Positions 1 to 7,847 of a DNA stretch of 21,947 bases are shown here, piece by piece. A program made the translations under genes and the position numbers. Where the stretch lies: the NCBI GenBank assembly GCA_910577785.1, contig CAJTNT010000055.1:1-21947 (forward strand). Direction: 5' to 3'. This DNA is from an uncultured Lachnospiraceae bacterium. Lineage in GTDB: Bacteria; Bacillota; Clostridia; Lachnospirales; Lachnospiraceae. Position 1 is the stretch's first letter, and each line of letters begins with the position of its first letter. The notes under the pieces are model-generated. The model worked only from the letters and a program-made list of their open reading frames with translations. It did no database searches and was not told the origin of the DNA.

Positions 1-157
1 GCTGGTGTTTACGTTTGCCGCGTTTTGGGGTGTGTATGACACGGAGGTGTTTGTGAGTATTCTGCTTACAACGTATCTGTTTAAGGCAATTGTTGCTTTC
101 TGCGATACGCCTTTCGTATATCTGGCAAGAAAACTTAAAGTGAAGGAGGAACATTAA
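1..157 (+). CDS. Queuosine precursor transporter, C-terminal end (partial)
   Basis: The open frame begins before the window and ends at TAA 155-157, giving about 51 residues. It holds hydrophobic stretches and ends with FKAIVAFCDTPFVYLARKLK, which resembles the last membrane segment and tail of the YhhQ/VUT (DUF165) family. Those proteins are membrane carriers for queuosine precursors such as preQ0 or preQ1. The stop codon abuts the ATG of queF, with a GGAGG inside the last codons serving the next gene, so the two are almost certainly co-transcribed. The neighbour supports the assignment, because QueF reduces preQ0 to preQ1. The family call rests on a short C-terminal piece plus context. Confidence 0.72.
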   Translation, partial: LVFTFAAFWGVYDTEVFVSILLTTYLFKAIVAFCDTPFVYLARKLKVKEEH

Positions 158-628
158 ATGTCTGAGTTACATGCGCTTGGAAAACAGACAAAATACCAAA
201 TGGATTATGCGCCGGAGGTACTTGAAAGTTTTGAAAATAAACATATGGACAATGACTATTTCGTGAAATTCAATTGTCCGGAGTTTACATCTCTCTGCCC
301 GATTACAGGACAGCCGGATTTTGCAACGATCTACATATCTTATGTCCCGGATAGAAAAATGGTTGAGAGCAAATCCCTAAAACTGTACCTCTTTTCTTAC
401 AGGAATCATGGAGATTTTCATGAGGACTGCTGTAATAAGATTATGAAAGATTTGATAAATCTTATGGAACCGAAGTATATTGAAGTCTGGGGGAAATTCC
501 TTCCAAGAGGAGGGATTTCGATTGATCCGTATTGTAATTACGGAAAGAAAGGGACAAAATGGGAGGAGATGGCTTATGACCGTCTCGCCCATCATGACAT
601 GTATCCCGAAAAAGTAGATAACCGATAA
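158..628 (+). CDS. queF: NADPH-dependent 7-cyano-7-deazaguanine (preQ0) reductase QueF
   Basis: Cytosolic enzyme of queuosine biosynthesis that reduces the nitrile of preQ0 to the amine of preQ1 using NADPH. The 156-residue length fits the short, unimodular QueF type. The nucleophile motif FTSLCPITGQPDF has Cys47 and Asp54, with the seven-residue spacing of the family. The QueF signature ESKSLKLY lies at 70-77, and His88-Glu89 in the FHED motif are in the expected place. The ATG is preceded by GGAGG inside the end of the transporter gene. A hairpin terminator follows 8 bp after the stop, so this is the last gene of its operon. Confidence 0.97.
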   Translation: MSELHALGKQTKYQMDYAPEVLESFENKHMDNDYFVKFNCPEFTSLCPITGQPDFATIYISYVPDRKMVESKSLKLYLFSYRNHGDFHEDCCNKIMKDLINLMEPKYIEVWGKFLPRGGISIDPYCNYGKKGTKWEEMAYDRLAHHDMYPEKVDNR

Positions 629-636
629 CAGATTTG

Positions 637-690
637 GATGCCCCATGGTCTTATGGGGCATCTGGCGGTTTGTTTTTGCGTTCTTTTTCA
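637..690 (+). terminator. Rho-independent terminator after queF
   Basis: A perfect 10-bp stem, GATGCCCCAT at 637-646 and ATGGGGCATC at 653-662, has a 6-nt loop and is followed by T-rich DNA (669-690). It closes the queuosine operon. Confidence 0.9.
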
Positions 691-743
691 GGATTTCCTC
701 CTTATGTAAAACGATTTAGGTGTAGTATATGTACTTTTTGGTG

Positions 744-752
744 TGATATAAT
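744..752 (+). promoter_or_regulatory. truA: Extended -10 promoter for truA
   Basis: TGATATAAT is a perfect extended -10 (TGn plus TATAAT). No good -35 is visible at 17 bp, as expected for this promoter class. Transcription would start near 759, about 54 bp before the truA ATG. Confidence 0.65.
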
Positions 753-812
753 AAAGGTATTATTTGGCGATTGCCGCGAGGTATTTGATTTTGGGAAAGG
801 ACGGTGAAGAAG

Positions 813-1544
813 ATGAATTATAGAATGGTTGTACAGTACGACGGAACGAGATATGCGGGCTGGCAAAGGCAGCCTATGGGGAAAGATACCATACAGGGGA
901 AACTTGAGGCTGCGCTGGGACGAATGACAGGAGAACAGATAGAAATCAGCGGCGCGGGACGGACAGACGCAGGCGTTCACGCCAGAGGGCAGGTAGCGAA
1001 TGTGCATCTGCCAGAGGGATACAGCGCCGAAGGCGTCAGAGATTATCTAAACTGCTATCTGCCGGAGGATATTTGCGTAACGGAGATGAGTGAGGTGTCT
1101 GAACGTTTTCACAGCAGGCTGAATGCAGGCGCAAAGACGTACCTGTATAGGATATCCACGAATACGACAAAAAATGTATTTGAGAGGAAATACATTTATG
1201 ATTTTGATGAATTTCTGGACGTGGGAAGGATGAAAGAGGCAGCTGCTTATCTTATCGGGGAGCATGATTTTCAGGGCTTTTGCGCTAAGAAGATAAAGAA
1301 ATCGACAATACGAAAATTGTATTCCGTTGAATTCCGGGAGCTGCCCGGAGAACTTCAGATTTCTTACCGGGGCAGCGGGTTTCTTTATCATATGGTGCGG
1401 ATTCTCACAGGGACGCTAATTGAAGTGGGAAAGTATGAAAGGACGCCGGAATCCGTACAGGAGGTTCTGCGGGCAAGAGAACGGGCAAAAGCTGGCTATA
1501 CGGCTCCGGCAAAAGGGCTGTGCCTGATGCGGGTGGAATATTAG
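813..1544 (+). CDS. truA: tRNA pseudouridine(38-40) synthase TruA
   Basis: Converts uridines 38, 39 and/or 40 of the tRNA anticodon arm to pseudouridine. The N-terminus VQYDGTRYAGWQRQ and the catalytic block SGAGRTDAGVHARGQV are diagnostic. The catalytic Asp is residue 52 counting from the ATG at 813. The C-terminal motif GSGFLYHMVRILTGTLIEVG is also typical. Length (243 residues) matches the family. A GTG at 804 opens the frame slightly earlier, but the GGTGA at 803-807 sits 5 nt before ATG 813, while GTG 804 is too close to the GGGAAAGG at 793-800. The gene stands alone between the queF terminator and a decayed region. Confidence 0.95.
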   Translation: MNYRMVVQYDGTRYAGWQRQPMGKDTIQGKLEAALGRMTGEQIEISGAGRTDAGVHARGQVANVHLPEGYSAEGVRDYLNCYLPEDICVTEMSEVSERFHSRLNAGAKTYLYRISTNTTKNVFERKYIYDFDEFLDVGRMKEAAAYLIGEHDFQGFCAKKIKKSTIRKLYSVEFRELPGELQISYRGSGFLYHMVRILTGTLIEVGKYERTPESVQEVLRARERAKAGYTAPAKGLCLMRVEY

Positions 1545-1609
1545 TTTAGTATCCCAGAGATTCCCCCGCCAGGATGACATGGATTCATGTTCCAATCTCT
1601 CCCGATTTT

Positions 1610-1742
1610 TTGGAATACTCCATAGGTGAATTTTCAAGGCTTACAGATTTAGGAATACATACTCTGCGCTACTATGAACATGAGGGCTTAATTACGCCGG
1701 GGCGCAATTCCAGCAACCGCCGCTGTTATTCGGATAAAGACC
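1610..1742 (+). pseudogene. Truncated MerR-family regulator (N-terminal HTH only)
   Basis: In frame from a TTG at 1610 the DNA encodes EYSIGEFSRLTDLGIHTLRY and then YEHEGLITPGRNSSNRRCYS. This is the winged-helix DNA-binding start of a MerR-type activator (first helix, recognition helix, YYE and SNRR-Y wing). After about 44 residues, near 1742, the similarity stops and the frame ends at 1789 with an unrelated tail. The dimerisation helix and effector domain of a normal ~120-270-residue MerR protein are missing, and no convincing ribosome binding site precedes it. I read it as a dead remnant, probably cut by insertion or deletion. Confidence 0.75.
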
Positions 1743-1976
1743 CTGCAGCATCAAGCGGATCCAGAGGCATATGGCAGTATCCCAGATGATAAAGGGAATG
1801 ATTTTGTCAAGATTAGTTGACACATTTTCTTCAAGGATAATGTATGGAATCTCATATGACAGCAATTAGAAATATGTTCGTGATCTAAGAAATGTGTCCA
1901 ATACCTAAGAAATGTGGTTTATTTTCCCCTCTGGCAATATTATAATAACAAATGTAACGATTCGGTATGGTTCCAA
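1743..1976. mobile_element. Probable insertion-sequence remnant with 20-bp-spaced repeats
   Basis: DNA downstream of the MerR break has no convincing gene. It contains three copies of a 12-bp motif: ATTAGAAATATG at 1865-1876, CTAAGAAATGTG at 1885-1896 and CTAAGAAATGTG at 1905-1916. They are spaced exactly 20 bp apart and lie just downstream of an AGTTGACACATTTT stretch near 1815. Evenly spaced terminal repeats of this kind are known at the ends of IS21-type and some other elements. No transposase is present, so the family is a guess. Alternatively these are operator sites for the gene at 2060. Confidence 0.45.
1865..1916. repeat. Three 12-bp repeats with 20-bp period
   Basis: The copies start at 1865, 1885 and 1905. 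The last two are identical (CTAAGAAATGTG) and the first differs at two or three positions. The period of about two helical turns would place them on one DNA face. Confidence 0.8.
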
Positions 1977-2006
1977 TTGACAGGAACAAAAGTTACATAG
2001 CATAAT
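1977..2006 (+). promoter_or_regulatory. Sigma-A promoter for the GH28-like secreted protein gene
   Basis: TTGACA at 1977-1982 matches the -35 consensus perfectly. CATAAT at 2001-2006 follows after an 18-bp spacer. The predicted start near 2013 leaves a leader of about 45 nt before the ribosome binding site AAGGAGG (2046-2052). Confidence 0.65.
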
Positions 2007-2059
2007 CCATAGTATAGCATTCAAAGAAGGAAGCCAAAAACCCAGAAGGAGGAATGAGC

Positions 2060-5000
2060 GTGAAAATGAGAACCTGGAAATCAAAGGCATTGGCAGTTAT
2101 CCTATGCGCAGCCATGGCGTCCCCTGCCATTGGGGCGCCAGAGGGGCGGCTGGCCCTTGCGGCAGAGACGGGCAGCCAAATCCATGTATATGCCCCTACC
2201 GGGGATGACCCGGCAACGTCTGAAAATGAGTCTACGGATGTGATGTCTGCCAAGTATACCCTACAGGCGGATGGTATCCAGATCCCGGTGGTGCAGTATA
2301 ACCAGAAAGGCCATAATTTTGACATTGCCCGCTTTTCTTCGGATACCCGTAAGCCAGAATTTACGATTACGGTGGCAGAAGAAATCAAAAGCGTCAAGGT
2401 ATATCCGGAGCGTTATTATCCCCAGGAAGGGCTGAAAGTGGGGGCAGATAAGCGTACCCTGACCTTTACGATGTCAGAGGCAGCCAGCCTGAATTCCGTC
2501 ATTGTCATGATCAATGGGGATGCCACCAACAAGTCCGGGCAGCCATACCTGGCCATTATTAATGATCCCTTAGAAACCGGGGCGCCGGATCCGGAGGCCG
2601 CAAACGTGCTGGATTTCAAAGAATTTGCAGCACAGTATTTGCAGGAGCATCCCAACCAGGAGGCGCAGCAGGCCATTCCCTCTGGGGAGGTTACGATTAA
2701 GCTGGCGGAAGGGACAGCGGCGGAAGCCTCTTATCAGTATACCCATAGTGCGGGGAACCTCGTAGACGCATCTTCCAACAATGTGCGCTACCCCAACCAG
2801 AGAAAAATGTCCGCGGATGATATGAGTTATGCCTTCCAGGCAGCTTTAGATAAGATTTACGAAACGGAAGGGCTTGATACCCTCTATTTCCCGAATGGGA
2901 CCTATACCTATGCCGGCCTGGAAATCAGAAACCGCAGGGGCAAGGATGTGAACATTTATCTAGAGGAAGGCGCCCTTTTGAAGAACCGTATTCAGGCCTG
3001 TGCAGAGGCCATGGAGCCTGCCGTGGGTATCTGGGATTCGGAAAATATCACCATTTCCGGGCGCGGCATGTTTGACGGCAATGGCGTGGAAAATTACTAC
3101 AAGCAGAACGGGAAACAGAGCGGTGATGACAACGACGCATATATGAGCTGCCACCAGGCAGGCGTGATGGTGGTGCGTTCGGAAAACATTACCTTTAACG
3201 ATACCTATATGCGCAATGCCAAGCAGTGGAACTGGGAGGCGCACAGCGGCAAGCATATCCGCCTGAACAATATTAAGGGCCTGACCCCTTACCCCATGTC
3301 CTGGGGCGATGGGACAGATATGGCCAGCTCCCAGGATTTGACGATCAACGGCGCGTTCACCCTGGGAAATGACGACTGTTTTGCCTCTGGGCATTACAAT
3401 CCTAGCCGTTGGTTTGCCCCCGAAAAGGAGGATTTATTTAAAAAAGTGCATGGCCTCAGTTCTTTTAAGCCGGAAGACAATGATGCCAACAGTGCGAACT
3501 TCCAGGCATTTTCCAATGCAGTCGCTGGCTTTGCAAGGTACAATGCAGACTGTGACGGTTGGGACATTGCCGATACCTGCCAGATCAGCGTCAAGAATAC
3601 CCTTCAGTGGAGCTGCGAGGCTGGGAATGGCATCCGTTTAGGCCACGAGGCGCATGGCTACCAGATGAAGGATTATACATTTGAGAATTTTAACGCCCTA
3701 GGCTTTGCCGGGGGCGGCCACGGTATCACCGTGCAGAACCATACGGACATTTACCCGCGCTATGAGACGCTGAAATTTATTAACTGTTCCTTTGATACCT
3801 CCCGTTCCGGCAATAATTTTGTCATCAACGGCGGGGATGGCGGGACGCAGACAGCCGTAGGCGTAGCCAGCAAGCTCAACGGGGACACGGACGGCTATAC
3901 CGGCCAGACGATTACCAAGACCCCCATCAAAGAGGTGGTGCTGGAGGGCTGCTGGTTCTCCAACCCAGGCGCAACGTGCCGGGTTACCAATACAGAAAGC
4001 CTGAAAATATCTGATCTGTACATCGGCGGCAAGAAAGTAACCTCTACCTCCGACCTGAATTGGGCTATCTCCAATGTGCAGAAGGTGGAGAAGGATTTTG
4101 CGGATAATTCCGCTCCTGTCTTTACCTCGCCTGAGACAGGCAGCTTCCTGGTGACTGACGGCCAGACGTTGGAATTTGACGTGGCAGCCACGGACGCCGA
4201 TCCTGGCGATACCGTTACCCTGCAGGCGGAAAATGTGCCAGAGGGGGCAAATTTTAACCCGCAGAGCGGACATTTCTCCTGGACGCCGACAGAGGCGGAT
4301 ACAGGCAAAACCTATGTCATTGCCTTTCAGGCCTCTGACGCCCATACCACTACGGTAAAGACAGTGCAGATCCAGGTGCGTTCCTCCAAAATCCAGGTAG
4401 AGAGCCTCTATTCTGTGGAAGACGCCACCATCCATACTTGGAAGACCGAGAAGGACTGGAACCGCAACCGGGATTATATCCGCACCAAGATCTTTGGCGA
4501 AGCCCTTGCCAACCCAGCCGAATATGGCTATCTCGGAGAAATCAAGACCGCCAAGGATGATTCAGATGAAAAAATGGGCTTGTTAAAGTTTGACGTCTCA
4601 AGCCTCCAGGGCAGGCTGGACGCCGTAGAGTCCGCAGAGCTTGTGCTGACCTATATGGGGAGGAGAAATTCCGGCGAGAAAGGCATGGATACCATCCGCG
4701 CGGCAGTGATTCCCCCATCTTCTGCCTGGTCAGAGGGCAGTGTGACTTGGAATACCCGCCCATCCTTTGCGGCTGCGGAAGGCAGTTACCGTGATTCGTT
4801 GGAATTTGACCTGGAAGGTTCGCAAAATGTGATTATGGCGCAGGATGATAAATATGTCAGCAGCCAGGCCGTCGATGGAAGGAAGGTCTCCATTGATATC
4901 ACAGATTTTATCAAGAATCTTGCAGAGGGGCAGGAAACCCTATCCCTTGCCGTAAATGAGACCAAGGGCTATGAACTGACCTTTGTCAGCCGGGACGGGG

Positions 5001-6085
5001 CAGCCAATAACCAGAATGCAGATGCATCCATGGCTCCCACCCTTCAGGTTTCCCTGAAAACAGAAGAGCCGGGGCCGGCCGTTGTGGATAAGGCAGCCCT
5101 CCTGCAGCTCTATGAGGAAGTTAAGTCAGAAAACAAAGAAAATTATTCCGAGGAAAGCTTTGCCGCCTTCGAGGCAGCCCTTGAGAAAGCAAAAGCCGTG
5201 TTGGACAACGCATCGGCAACCCAGACGGAAGTCGATGGGGCAAAGGCCGCCCTGTCCGCCACGTACAGCGCCTTAGAGAAAAAACAGGATCCCATTCCGG
5301 TCGTTGAGGATCTGCAGAATGCAAAAGTAACCCTGGCAAAGACAGAGTTCACTTACAATGGCAAGCCACAGAAACCCTCCGTCCGGGTCGAGCTGGGTGG
5401 CAAAGAGCTGGCGCCTGGCACAGATTACAGCATATCCTATGCAGACAATGTGAACGCAGGGACGGCAAAAGTAATCATCCAGGCACAGTCTGCCAGCTAT
5501 ACGGGCAGCAATACCAAGGTATTTACCATCCGCAAGGCCGCAAAAAGCATCAAGGTAAAAAAATCTTCCCTTACGAAGGTATACGGCAACAGCGCGTTTT
5601 CCTTAGGAGCATCCACGGCAAAAGGCGAAAAGCTGGCCTATGCCCTGAGCAATCAGTCGGTGCTTAAAGTGAATGCCAGCAATGGCAAAGCATCCATTAT
5701 CGGCTGCGGAAAAGTAACAGTAACTGTAAAATCAGCAGCCAGCAAGAACTACAATAAAGCAAAAGATAAAAAAGTCACGGTTACAATAAAGCCCAAGAAA
5801 TGCTCCGTCAAGAGCGTAAAAAGCAGCAAGAGAAAGCAGATAACCGTTAAGTGGGCGCGGGACAGCAAGGCTTCTGGATACCAGATCTCTTATGCAGACA
5901 ATAAAAAATTTAAGAAAGCGCAGTCTGTGTACGTGAAGTCCAAGAAAACTATTGCCAAGACAGTAACGAAAAAACTCTCGCCAGGAAAGAAATATTATGT
6001 GAAAGTCCGTGCCTATAAAACCGTAGGCAAAACGAAGCTGTACGGCAGTTACAGCAGCGTGAAGAGTGTGAGGGTCAAGAAATAA
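2060..6085 (+). CDS. Secreted GH28-like beta-helix protein with Ig-like, DNRLRE, FIVAR and Lys-rich tail modules
   Basis: Very large exported protein (~1341 residues). A signal peptide (basic MRTWKSK, then a hydrophobic core) ends near residue 36. Residues ~240-665 form a right-handed beta-helix like glycoside hydrolase family 28 and relatives: LYFPNGTY, SGRGMFDGNG, WGDGTDMASSQDLTING, GNDDC (paired Asp ~438-439) and GGGHG. This suggests hydrolysis of pectin-type polysaccharides, but the substrate cannot be read from sequence. Next come an Ig-like domain (~686-775), a DNRLRE/CBM96-like domain (~783-1000), a FIVAR helical domain (~1010-1075), two Ig-like repeats (~1085-1245) and a Lys/Ser-rich fibronectin-like end with no LPXTG. 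The start was set at GTG 2060 because AAGGAGG at 2046-2052 is 7 nt away; ATG 2054 is only 1 nt from it. Its partner enzymes next door are decayed. Confidence 0.85.
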   Translation: MKMRTWKSKALAVILCAAMASPAIGAPEGRLALAAETGSQIHVYAPTGDDPATSENESTDVMSAKYTLQADGIQIPVVQYNQKGHNFDIARFSSDTRKPEFTITVAEEIKSVKVYPERYYPQEGLKVGADKRTLTFTMSEAASLNSVIVMINGDATNKSGQPYLAIINDPLETGAPDPEAANVLDFKEFAAQYLQEHPNQEAQQAIPSGEVTIKLAEGTAAEASYQYTHSAGNLVDASSNNVRYPNQRKMSADDMSYAFQAALDKIYETEGLDTLYFPNGTYTYAGLEIRNRRGKDVNIYLEEGALLKNRIQACAEAMEPAVGIWDSENITISGRGMFDGNGVENYYKQNGKQSGDDNDAYMSCHQAGVMVVRSENITFNDTYMRNAKQWNWEAHSGKHIRLNNIKGLTPYPMSWGDGTDMASSQDLTINGAFTLGNDDCFASGHYNPSRWFAPEKEDLFKKVHGLSSFKPEDNDANSANFQAFSNAVAGFARYNADCDGWDIADTCQISVKNTLQWSCEAGNGIRLGHEAHGYQMKDYTFENFNALGFAGGGHGITVQNHTDIYPRYETLKFINCSFDTSRSGNNFVINGGDGGTQTAVGVASKLNGDTDGYTGQTITKTPIKEVVLEGCWFSNPGATCRVTNTESLKISDLYIGGKKVTSTSDLNWAISNVQKVEKDFADNSAPVFTSPETGSFLVTDGQTLEFDVAATDADPGDTVTLQAENVPEGANFNPQSGHFSWTPTEADTGKTYVIAFQASDAHTTTVKTVQIQVRSSKIQVESLYSVEDATIHTWKTEKDWNRNRDYIRTKIFGEALANPAEYGYLGEIKTAKDDSDEKMGLLKFDVSSLQGRLDAVESAELVLTYMGRRNSGEKGMDTIRAAVIPPSSAWSEGSVTWNTRPSFAAAEGSYRDSLEFDLEGSQNVIMAQDDKYVSSQAVDGRKVSIDITDFIKNLAEGQETLSLAVNETKGYELTFVSRDGAANNQNADASMAPTLQVSLKTEEPGPAVVDKAALLQLYEEVKSENKENYSEESFAAFEAALEKAKAVLDNASATQTEVDGAKAALSATYSALEKKQDPIPVVEDLQNAKVTLAKTEFTYNGKPQKPSVRVELGGKELAPGTDYSISYADNVNAGTAKVIIQAQSASYTGSNTKVFTIRKAAKSIKVKKSSLTKVYGNSAFSLGASTAKGEKLAYALSNQSVLKVNASNGKASIIGCGKVTVTVKSAASKNYNKAKDKKVTVTIKPKKCSVKSVKSSKRKQITVKWARDSKASGYQISYADNKKFKKAQSVYVKSKKTIAKTVTKKLSPGKKYYVKVRAYKTVGKTKLYGSYSSVKSVRVKK

Positions 6086-6092
6086 ATAGGCT

Positions 6093-6131
6093 GGCAACGC
6101 TTCGGGGAACGAATCGCTAAGGGAGGCATGG
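6093..6131. repeat. 39-bp dispersed repeat, copy 1
   Basis: This segment matches 18566-18604 at 37 of 39 positions, differing only at the 10th and 19th bases. It starts GGCAACGC and ends GGGAGGCATGG, and lies in the short intergenic space after the GH28-like gene. Here its CTAAGGGAGGC (6117-6127) can pair with GCCTCCCTAAG (6187-6197) with one mismatch, so the spacer RNA could fold. I do not recognise the family. Confidence 0.85.
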
Positions 6132-6196
6132 AGACGATAGGATATGGGTGTGGTACGATGTGCGCTCAGAAGAGCCTTCGTGTGCAGCCTCCCTAA

Positions 6197-6236
6197 GAAA
6201 CGGCAGGAAAATAATTCATTATTTTCCTGCCGTTTC
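6197..6236. terminator. Bidirectional terminator between convergent genes
   Basis: A perfect 17-bp inverted repeat (arms 6197-6213 and 6220-6236, 6-nt loop) lies between the plus-strand GH28-like gene and the minus-strand rhamnosidase remnant. T-rich stretches occur within or after the arms on each strand. Confidence 0.85.
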
Positions 6237-6247
6237 TTCACAGGGTT

Positions 6248-7142
6248 CTATTTGACAATAACCGAAATCTTTGCTTTCTTGCCATTTGACTCTGCCGCAT
6301 CCCGCATTTCGTCACTGTCATAGAAGCCCAGCTTGAGCATCCACAGCAGGGAGCTCTGGGAATTGTTCTCCCATACGCCCTTTTTGTCTGTCCAGTTCAT
6401 AAATTGGAGGCCTACATTGCCTTCCTTGGACTTGATGGAAAGATTCCCATTGTCAAATGTGACATGGGTGGCCAGGAATTTGCGCTTGATGGCTTCGAAT
6501 TTCTGGGTGTATTCCGTTTCCTTCTGTGTATTGCCGGTAATCCTGGCAATCTTTGCCATTAATTGGTGCATGTAGCCGTAGTAGTAATCGTTGATTACCT
6601 CAATGCTGGTGCCCTGGAAGGAAAGCCAGTCGCCGTAATTCTGGTTGCCAGAAGCGGGGGACTGGTCGGCGCCGTGCTCATGGCTGTGCAGGTAGTCCAT
6701 ATAGTGGACAAAGGCGTCCCAGTTGTCCGTAAGGATGGACGCGTCGCCGGTCTGCTGGTACAGTACCCAGGGGGCGATAATCAGCACATCGCTCCAGCCC
6801 ACAGCCCAGTTCTGGAAATAGCCGTTGATCTGGTCGATAACAGAAGGGACATAGCCCTTAATCCAGGTATTTTCATTGTAGATCTCCTGCATTTCATTTA
6901 AAAATGCAGCCGAATCAAAGTTGTAGACAGCTGTCTGCGCAAATACCTGGGTATCGCCGCTCCAGGACAGACGTTCATCGCGCTGGTTGCAGTCTGTGGG
7001 TGTTGTGAGGTAGTTGCTCAGCTGCCCATACGGTGACGTTCCATTGGTATTCCGTGTTTTCCTCCAGGCTGGCTCCGCAGCGGATGCCTGTCGATTGGCT
7101 GCCCTCCACCTTGCCGCTGTCCCAGATGCTCCTGCCATTGGA
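6248..7142 (-). pseudogene. Decayed GH78 alpha-L-rhamnosidase (two internal junctions)
   Basis: Pieces of an alpha-L-rhamnosidase are joined out of order of a normal ~900-residue gene. Piece one (about 7142-7028) encodes SNGRSIWDSGKVEGSQS and continues to NVTVW, the N-terminal beta-sandwich, but in the frame of the upstream response regulator. Piece two (about 7027-6293) is one base out of that frame and encodes the start of the (alpha/alpha)6 catalytic barrel: SNYLTTPTDCNQRDERLSW, SGDTQVFAQTAVYNFD, and GWSDVLIIAPWVLYQQTGD. The middle of the gene is missing. After GFYDSDEMRDAA a short unrelated tail (ESNGKKAKISVIVK) follows to the stop at 6248. The C-terminal half, where the family's general base Glu should be, is gone. 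It should be non-functional. Confidence 0.85.
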
Positions 7143-7847
7143 AGACACCCCCTGGCTTTCCTTGAACACTTTCGTGAAGTAGAAATAGTCGTGGTAGCCG
7201 ACCTGCTGCGCGACTTGGTCAATGGAGCGCCCCCTGTCCCGAAGGAGTTCTTTGGCAAGTTCCATCCGCCGGTAGGTAATATATTTGGAGAAAGCCATGC
7301 CAAGCTCTTTTTTAAGAAGGCAGCTTAGGTGGCTGCTGCTGATATGGTATCGGTCTGCAAATTCCTGCAGGGAGATATCCTGGGTATAGCGGCCTTGGAT
7401 TTCCGTTACGATCTTGTGGATGGTATCTTGGCTGCCGGCGGCCAGTTCCTCGCCAGGCAGAAGCGTTTGCTCTGGCAGGAGGCGGGAGGCCAGGCGGGAG
7501 AGGATCTGGAAGAGCTCCTCTTCCTGGATGGGCTTTAAGATGTAGTCAAAAGCGCCTCCCCGCAATGCGGACTGGGCATATTCGAATTCAGCGTAGCCGC
7601 TGATTAGGATGGTCTGGATAGCCATCTGTTCCGTTTGGATTTTTTGCAGCAGGTCAATGCCGCTCATTTTCGGCATGCGGATATCCGTAAAGAATACCTT
7701 GGGACGCAGGCTGCAAAGCCCGTCCCAAGCAGCAAGCCCATTGTCAGCTTCTCCTATAACCTGGAAGGGCAGGCCGGATTTTTTGATCAGCTTTTTTAAT
7801 CCGAGAAGTACCCATTTTTCATCATCTGCTAAATATACTGGGATCAT
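6975..7847 (-). CDS. YesN-type response regulator, C-terminus replaced by a rhamnosidase fragment
   Basis: DNA-binding response regulator, cognate to the adjacent kinase. The receiver domain spans residues 1-120, with acidic pair Asp8-Asp9, phospho-acceptor Asp55 (VFFTDIRMPKMSG), Ser83 and Lys105 (YILKP). An AraC-type double helix-turn-helix spans ~143-235. The start is ATG 7847, with GGAGGC at 7858-7853, overlapping the kinase 3' end by 26 nt. After KVFKESQGVS (near 7145) the usual PxxYR ending is absent and the frame continues through ~40 residues of GH78 N-terminal sequence plus an out-of-frame tail to the stop at 6975. The last helix is largely retained, so DNA binding may survive, but this is uncertain. 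A longer upstream open frame is not supported. Confidence 0.82.
   Translation of the reverse strand: MIPVYLADDEKWVLLGLKKLIKKSGLPFQVIGEADNGLAAWDGLCSLRPKVFFTDIRMPKMSGIDLLQKIQTEQMAIQTILISGYAEFEYAQSALRGGAFDYILKPIQEEELFQILSRLASRLLPEQTLLPGEELAAGSQDTIHKIVTEIQGRYTQDISLQEFADRYHISSSHLSCLLKKELGMAFSKYITYRRMELAKELLRDRGRSIDQVAQQVGYHDYFYFTKVFKESQGVSSNGRSIWDSGKVEGSQSTGIRCGASLEENTEYQWNVTVWAAEQLPHNTHRLQPAR

Noticed and set aside
1865..1916. CRISPR array
   Set aside because: Repeats are only 12 bp with 8-bp gaps and just three copies; no cas genes nearby.
3698..4435. Minus-strand open frame of 245 codons inside the secreted hydrolase gene
   Set aside because: Shadow frame in GC-rich coding DNA with no start signals.
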